Origin: Solitalea koreensis
GTDB lineage: Bacteria; Bacteroidota; Bacteroidia; Sphingobacteriales; Sphingobacteriaceae
Direction: 5' to 3'
DNA length: 64,000 nt
Assembly (NCBI RefSeq): GCF_900182575.1
Contig: NZ_FXSZ01000003.1
Coordinates: 248,001-312,000, forward strand
Shown here piece after piece: positions 61,023-64,000 of the stretch. A program made the position numbers and the translations under genes. The notes beneath the pieces were generated by a model. That model saw nothing but the letters and a program-made list of their open reading frames with translations, had not been told where the DNA came from and did not search any database. Within the stretch, counting starts at the first letter, position 1, and each line of letters opens with the position of its first letter.

Positions 61023-62359
61023 TGTCTATGGCATCGGATGTCTCCTTTCTTGACATATTAGTCATTCTGCTATTAGTTTTTCTAAACGGATTTTTTGTAG
61101 CAGCGGAGTTTGCTATTGTAAAAGTTCGCGGATCCCAAATTGATCTAAAGGCAAAAGATGGCAGTGCCAATGCAAAAATGGCTAAACATATTGTCAGACA
61201 TCTGGACGGATACCTGGCTGCAACCCAGCTGGGTATTACCCTCGCCAGTCTTGGCCTGGGTTGGCTTGGTGAAGCGACTATGTCGAAACTAATCCTAAAC
61301 TTTTTTCATTTTATAAATATTCCTATTTCCGAAACAGGAAGCCATGCTGTTGCAGCTCCAATTGCCTTTGCATTTATTACCATATTGCACATTGTATTCG
61401 GAGAATTGGCGCCTAAATCATTAGCTATCCAGCGACCTATTGGGACTTCTTTGAACGTTGCCTACCCACTTCACTTCTTTTATTTAGTGTTTCGACCATT
61501 TATTTGGATACTGAATGGCTTAGCTAATGTGGTATTAAAGCTTATTGGTATAGATCCGGCTGGAGGGCATGATATCCATACTTCTGAAGAGTTGCAACTT
61601 ATTTTAGATCAGGGAAAGGAAAGTGGGGCACTCGAGCATGCCGAGCATGAGTTAATTCAAAATGTGTTTGATTTTCAAGAACGCATTGTGAAGAATATCA
61701 TGATTCCACGAACCAAAATAGCGGCTATCGATATAAAAACCTCTCCTGATGATGTCGTTAAAACAGTAGTTAATGAGGGTTATACCCGTTTGCCTGTTTA
61801 TGATAAAACAATCGATAATATTATAGGTATTCTTCATTCAAAAGATGTGTTAGCACGGGTGGCCACCAAAAAGCCTATTGTGTTGAAAGACATGCTTCGA
61901 ATGCCTTTGTTTACGCCTGAATCAAAGAAAATAAGTGATTTGCTTACCGAGCTACGCACTGAAAACAAGCCTATTATGGCCATTGTTATTGATGAATTTG
62001 GAGGAACGGCTGGGATGGTAACACTCGAAGACATTGTTGAGGAATTGGTTGGTGAGATTCAGGATGAGTATGATGAAGAAAAACCAATTGTTGAAGTAGT
62101 ATCTGACGGAGAATTTATTGTAAACGCATTAGCTCCGATAGACGATGTAAATAAATTTCTACCTACTGAATTGCCTGAGGATGATGATTATGATTCAGTG
62201 GCGGGATTCATGAATGTGCTTTTTGAGAAGATTCCAGAGGTTGGAGAAAGTATCGATGCATACGGATACAATTTCACAATTCTTAAAAAGTCAAACCGCA
62301 TGGTTGAATCTGTAAGAATAACTAAATTCAGTAGTGAACCAGGTGAAGGTCCTGAGTAA
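61022..62359 (+). CDS. CNNM/CorC-type hemolysin-family membrane protein
   Basis: A 445-residue protein with an N-terminal CNNM (DUF21) domain of about four membrane helices (about 8-30, 65-85, 100-125, 140-165), a pair of CBS domains at about 215-335 and a CorC/HlyC C-terminal domain at about 350-440. The family is linked to Mg2+ or Co2+ transport and was once called hemolysin C-like. Its start overlaps the ppa stop by one base. The gene after it is preceded by a strong 7-nt-periodic palindrome. Confidence 0.92.
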   Translation: MSMASDVSFLDILVILLLVFLNGFFVAAEFAIVKVRGSQIDLKAKDGSANAKMAKHIVRHLDGYLAATQLGITLASLGLGWLGEATMSKLILNFFHFINIPISETGSHAVAAPIAFAFITILHIVFGELAPKSLAIQRPIGTSLNVAYPLHFFYLVFRPFIWILNGLANVVLKLIGIDPAGGHDIHTSEELQLILDQGKESGALEHAEHELIQNVFDFQERIVKNIMIPRTKIAAIDIKTSPDDVVKTVVNEGYTRLPVYDKTIDNIIGILHSKDVLARVATKKPIVLKDMLRMPLFTPESKKISDLLTELRTENKPIMAIVIDEFGGTAGMVTLEDIVEELVGEIQDEYDEEKPIVEVVSDGEFIVNALAPIDDVNKFLPTELPEDDDYDSVAGFMNVLFEKIPEVGESIDAYGYNFTILKKSNRMVESVRITKFSSEPGEGPE

Positions 62360-62360
62360 A

Positions 62361-62441
62361 ACTATTTTGAGTTTTGGATTTCGGGTTTTGAATTTTATTT
62401 TTTTAACCCGTAACCCTCAATTTTAAATCTGAAATTAAAAG
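62361..62441. repeat. Heptanucleotide-periodic palindromic element before rsmE
   Basis: The clearest example. Left arm: TGAGTTT at 62368, TGGATTT at 62375, CGGGTTT at 62382 and TGAATTT at 62389. Right arm: TTAACCC at 62403, GTAACCC at 62410 and TCAATTT at 62417. All share one 7-nt register, and CGGGTT pairs with AACCCG across the loop. Four bases separate the last unit from the ATG at 62442. Confidence 0.85.
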
Positions 62442-63143
62442 ATGCACTTATTCTTTACACCCGATATTTCCGCTGATTTTTATCAACTCAGTGAAGAAGA
62501 AAGTAAGCACTGCGTACGTGTATTGCGGCTTGTAAAGAGCGATATAGTATTTTTGATTGATGGAAAGGGAGGGCTCTATAAAACCGAGATTATTGATGAT
62601 CATCCTAAGCGTTGTATTTTAAAAGTCCTCGAAAAGCGAAGCGAATATGGCAAGAGGCCATTTAAGCTGCATGTTGCAATTGCTCCTACAAAAAATATGG
62701 ATCGGTTGGAATGGTTTCTTGAGAAAATCACAGAAATTGGTGTTGATGAAATTACCCCATTAATTTGTCAACGCTCTGAACGTCGCGAGCTTAAAATTGA
62801 TCGGCTGCAAAAGATTATTGTAGCAGCGATGAAGCAGAGTTTAAAGGCGTATCAGCCTGTCTTAAATGAGCCGCTTGAGTTCAGGAAATTAATTAATTCT
62901 GCATCGGAATCACAGAAGCTTATCGCCCATTGTTTGGAGACTGATCGAAAGTCTCTTTCGCAAGAATATAGAAGGGGAGAAAATGTTCTTATATTGATTG
63001 GACCCGAAGGTGATTTTTCTCCCGAAGAAATAGAAGCAGCATTGAAGAGTGATTTCAAAGCCGTAACTTTAGGAAACAGTCGCCTCCGTACTGAAACGGC
63101 CGGAGTTGTGGCTTGTGCTCAATTGAATTTCATGAACGAATAA
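62442..63143 (+). CDS. rsmE: 16S rRNA (uracil-1498-N3)-methyltransferase
   Basis: SPOUT-class methyltransferase of 233 residues that modifies U1498 in 16S rRNA. The N-terminal PUA-like part contains HCVRVLRLVKSD at about 24-35. The trefoil-knot SAM site shows LIGPEGDFSPEEIEAAL at about 184-200 and LGNSRLRTETAGVVA at about 211-225, both family signatures. Confidence 0.94.
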   Translation: MHLFFTPDISADFYQLSEEESKHCVRVLRLVKSDIVFLIDGKGGLYKTEIIDDHPKRCILKVLEKRSEYGKRPFKLHVAIAPTKNMDRLEWFLEKITEIGVDEITPLICQRSERRELKIDRLQKIIVAAMKQSLKAYQPVLNEPLEFRKLINSASESQKLIAHCLETDRKSLSQEYRRGENVLILIGPEGDFSPEEIEAALKSDFKAVTLGNSRLRTETAGVVACAQLNFMNE

Positions 63144-63158
63144 TAAAGCTCTATTTCT

Positions 63159-63848
63159 ATGAGGATGGGTAAAAACAAATCAATTTTTGCTTCAATCGTA
63201 TTAACCATTGCGCTGTCAATTGGCGTTTTCGGTCTTACTGCTTTTGCTCCTCCATCCTATAAACTAGCACGACTTAAGTATAATGGAGGGGGTGATTGGT
63301 ATGGAAGTCGTACTGCCTTAACCAATCTCGCCGCGTTCTGCAATGAAGCTATAAATACAAATTTCTATTCGGACGAGGCCATTGTTGAGCCCGGCAGCCA
63401 GGAGTTGTTCAATTATCCTTACGTGTTTGCCACCGGACATGGCAATATCATTTTTTCTCAACAAGAAGCTGAAAATATGCGCAAATACCTTATTGGAGGC
63501 GGTTTTTTGCACTTGTGTGATAACTACGGATTTGATAAGTTCATCCGTGCAGAAATGAAAAAAGTGTTTCCTGAATTAGAATTTGTTGAACTGCCTCCTA
63601 GTCATCCTGTTTTTTCTCAGAAATATAAATTTCCTAATGGCCTTTTCAAAGTTCATGAACATGATGGTAAACGGGCACAAGGATTTGGTCTGATTTACCA
63701 GGGGCGTTTAGTGTGTTTCTATGATTATGAATGTGATTTAGGGAACGGTTGGGAAGATCAGGGTGTTTATCCTGGTGATTCAAAAATGATCCACCTAAAA
63801 GCGTTGCAAATGGGAGCAAATCTTGTTCAATATGCTTTAAGTAATTAG
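63159..63848 (+). CDS. DUF4159-domain secreted protein
   Basis: A 229-residue exported protein with signal peptide (about 1-29, ending TAFA). The start at 63159 (MRMGKNKS) may instead be the next ATG at 63165. The DUF4159 domain spans about 35-225: ARLKYNGGGDWYGSRTALTNLA opens it, then FATGHGNIIF and FLHLCDNYGFDKFIR, with a glutamine-amidotransferase-like layout. Function is unknown. It follows rsmE by 15 bases. Confidence 0.88.
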   Translation: MRMGKNKSIFASIVLTIALSIGVFGLTAFAPPSYKLARLKYNGGGDWYGSRTALTNLAAFCNEAINTNFYSDEAIVEPGSQELFNYPYVFATGHGNIIFSQQEAENMRKYLIGGGFLHLCDNYGFDKFIRAEMKKVFPELEFVELPPSHPVFSQKYKFPNGLFKVHEHDGKRAQGFGLIYQGRLVCFYDYECDLGNGWEDQGVYPGDSKMIHLKALQMGANLVQYALSN

Positions 63849-63902
63849 CTTTTCTGTTTTGTGCATCGTTTTTTCTACTTTCGCTGTACACAATTTTTAA
63901 GC

Positions 63903-64000
63903 ATGTTAAAAGCTACAATCAATAAAAAAAACACCCTTGAAGTTAATATTTCAAACGATACCATTGTAATAGATGGTGCAACTTTTGAAGCTGATTTTTC
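63903..64000 (+). CDS. Probable biotin carboxyl carrier protein subunit, 3' part outside window
   Basis: The first 32 residues are visible from ATG at 63903. The start MLKATINKKNTLEVNI and the following IDGATFEADF resemble the N-terminus of Bacteroidota acyl-CoA carboxylase biotin-carrier proteins, in which a short beta-rich segment precedes a biotinyl-lysine domain. That domain is not in the window, so the identification is tentative. TACTTTCG at about 63878-63885 is a possible -7 element. Confidence 0.5.
   Translation, partial: MLKATINKKNTLEVNISNDTIVIDGATFEADF

Overview
The window comes from the chromosome of a Bacteroidota bacterium, most likely from the Sphingobacteriales (Pedobacter/Solitalea-like). 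The evidence is an AT-rich composition, many secreted or lipoprotein genes with few Shine-Dalgarno sequences, candidate promoters of the TTG/TAnnTTTG type, a Bacteroidota-style sdhCAB, a 14-gene nuo operon with a short NuoG, an ExbB-ExbD-ExbD-TonB block, and DUF4136, GIN-domain and BlaI/M56 proteins. I see no rRNA, tRNA, CRISPR array, prophage or insertion sequence.

Layout: 1-10.9 kb holds dapF (cut by the window edge), an HtrA protease, a formylglycine-generating lipoprotein, a minus-strand series of envelope proteins, a PEBP protein and a YbaK-type deacylase. 11-17.6 kb is a C4-dicarboxylate block: aspartase, a DcaP-like porin and sdhCAB. 17.7-23.4 kb has a HepT/MntA toxin-antitoxin pair, two divergent DEAD-box helicases flanked by a palindromic repeat, and topB. 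23.6-34 kb holds secreted enzymes, two M28 peptidases, and a BlaI/M56-TonB signalling pair beside a thioredoxin-TPR gene. 34-40.2 kb carries plsC, a NUDIX hydrolase, metK with a SAM-II-like riboswitch, a lipid kinase, SUI1 and pckA. 40.4-46.3 kb is the exbB-exbD-exbD-tonB cluster with a PstS-like lipoprotein and a TPR protein. 46.4-59.7 kb is nuoA-N. 59.8-64 kb holds a DedA protein, pyrophosphatase, a CorC-type protein, rsmE, a DUF4159 protein and the start of a probable biotin carboxyl carrier protein.

How the parts fit: aspartase makes fumarate, SDH links succinate and fumarate to menaquinone, complex I feeds the same quinone pool, and pckA connects C4 acids to gluconeogenesis. The ExbBD-TonB system uses proton-motive force to energise outer-membrane uptake.

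Three observations stand out. First, gaps inside the sdh and nuo operons and before rsmE are filled by sequences with a strict 7-nt period, usually arranged as imperfect palindromes ending within a few bases of the next start codon; their sequence differs from gap to gap while period and placement stay constant. A 9-nt-period relative lies at 31.26 kb. Second, three copies of AACTA-N6-TAGTT lie at the promoters of blaI and of the thioredoxin-TPR gene and predict a small BlaI regulon. Third, the metK leader matches the SAM-II riboswitch core, including a compensatory pseudoknot.
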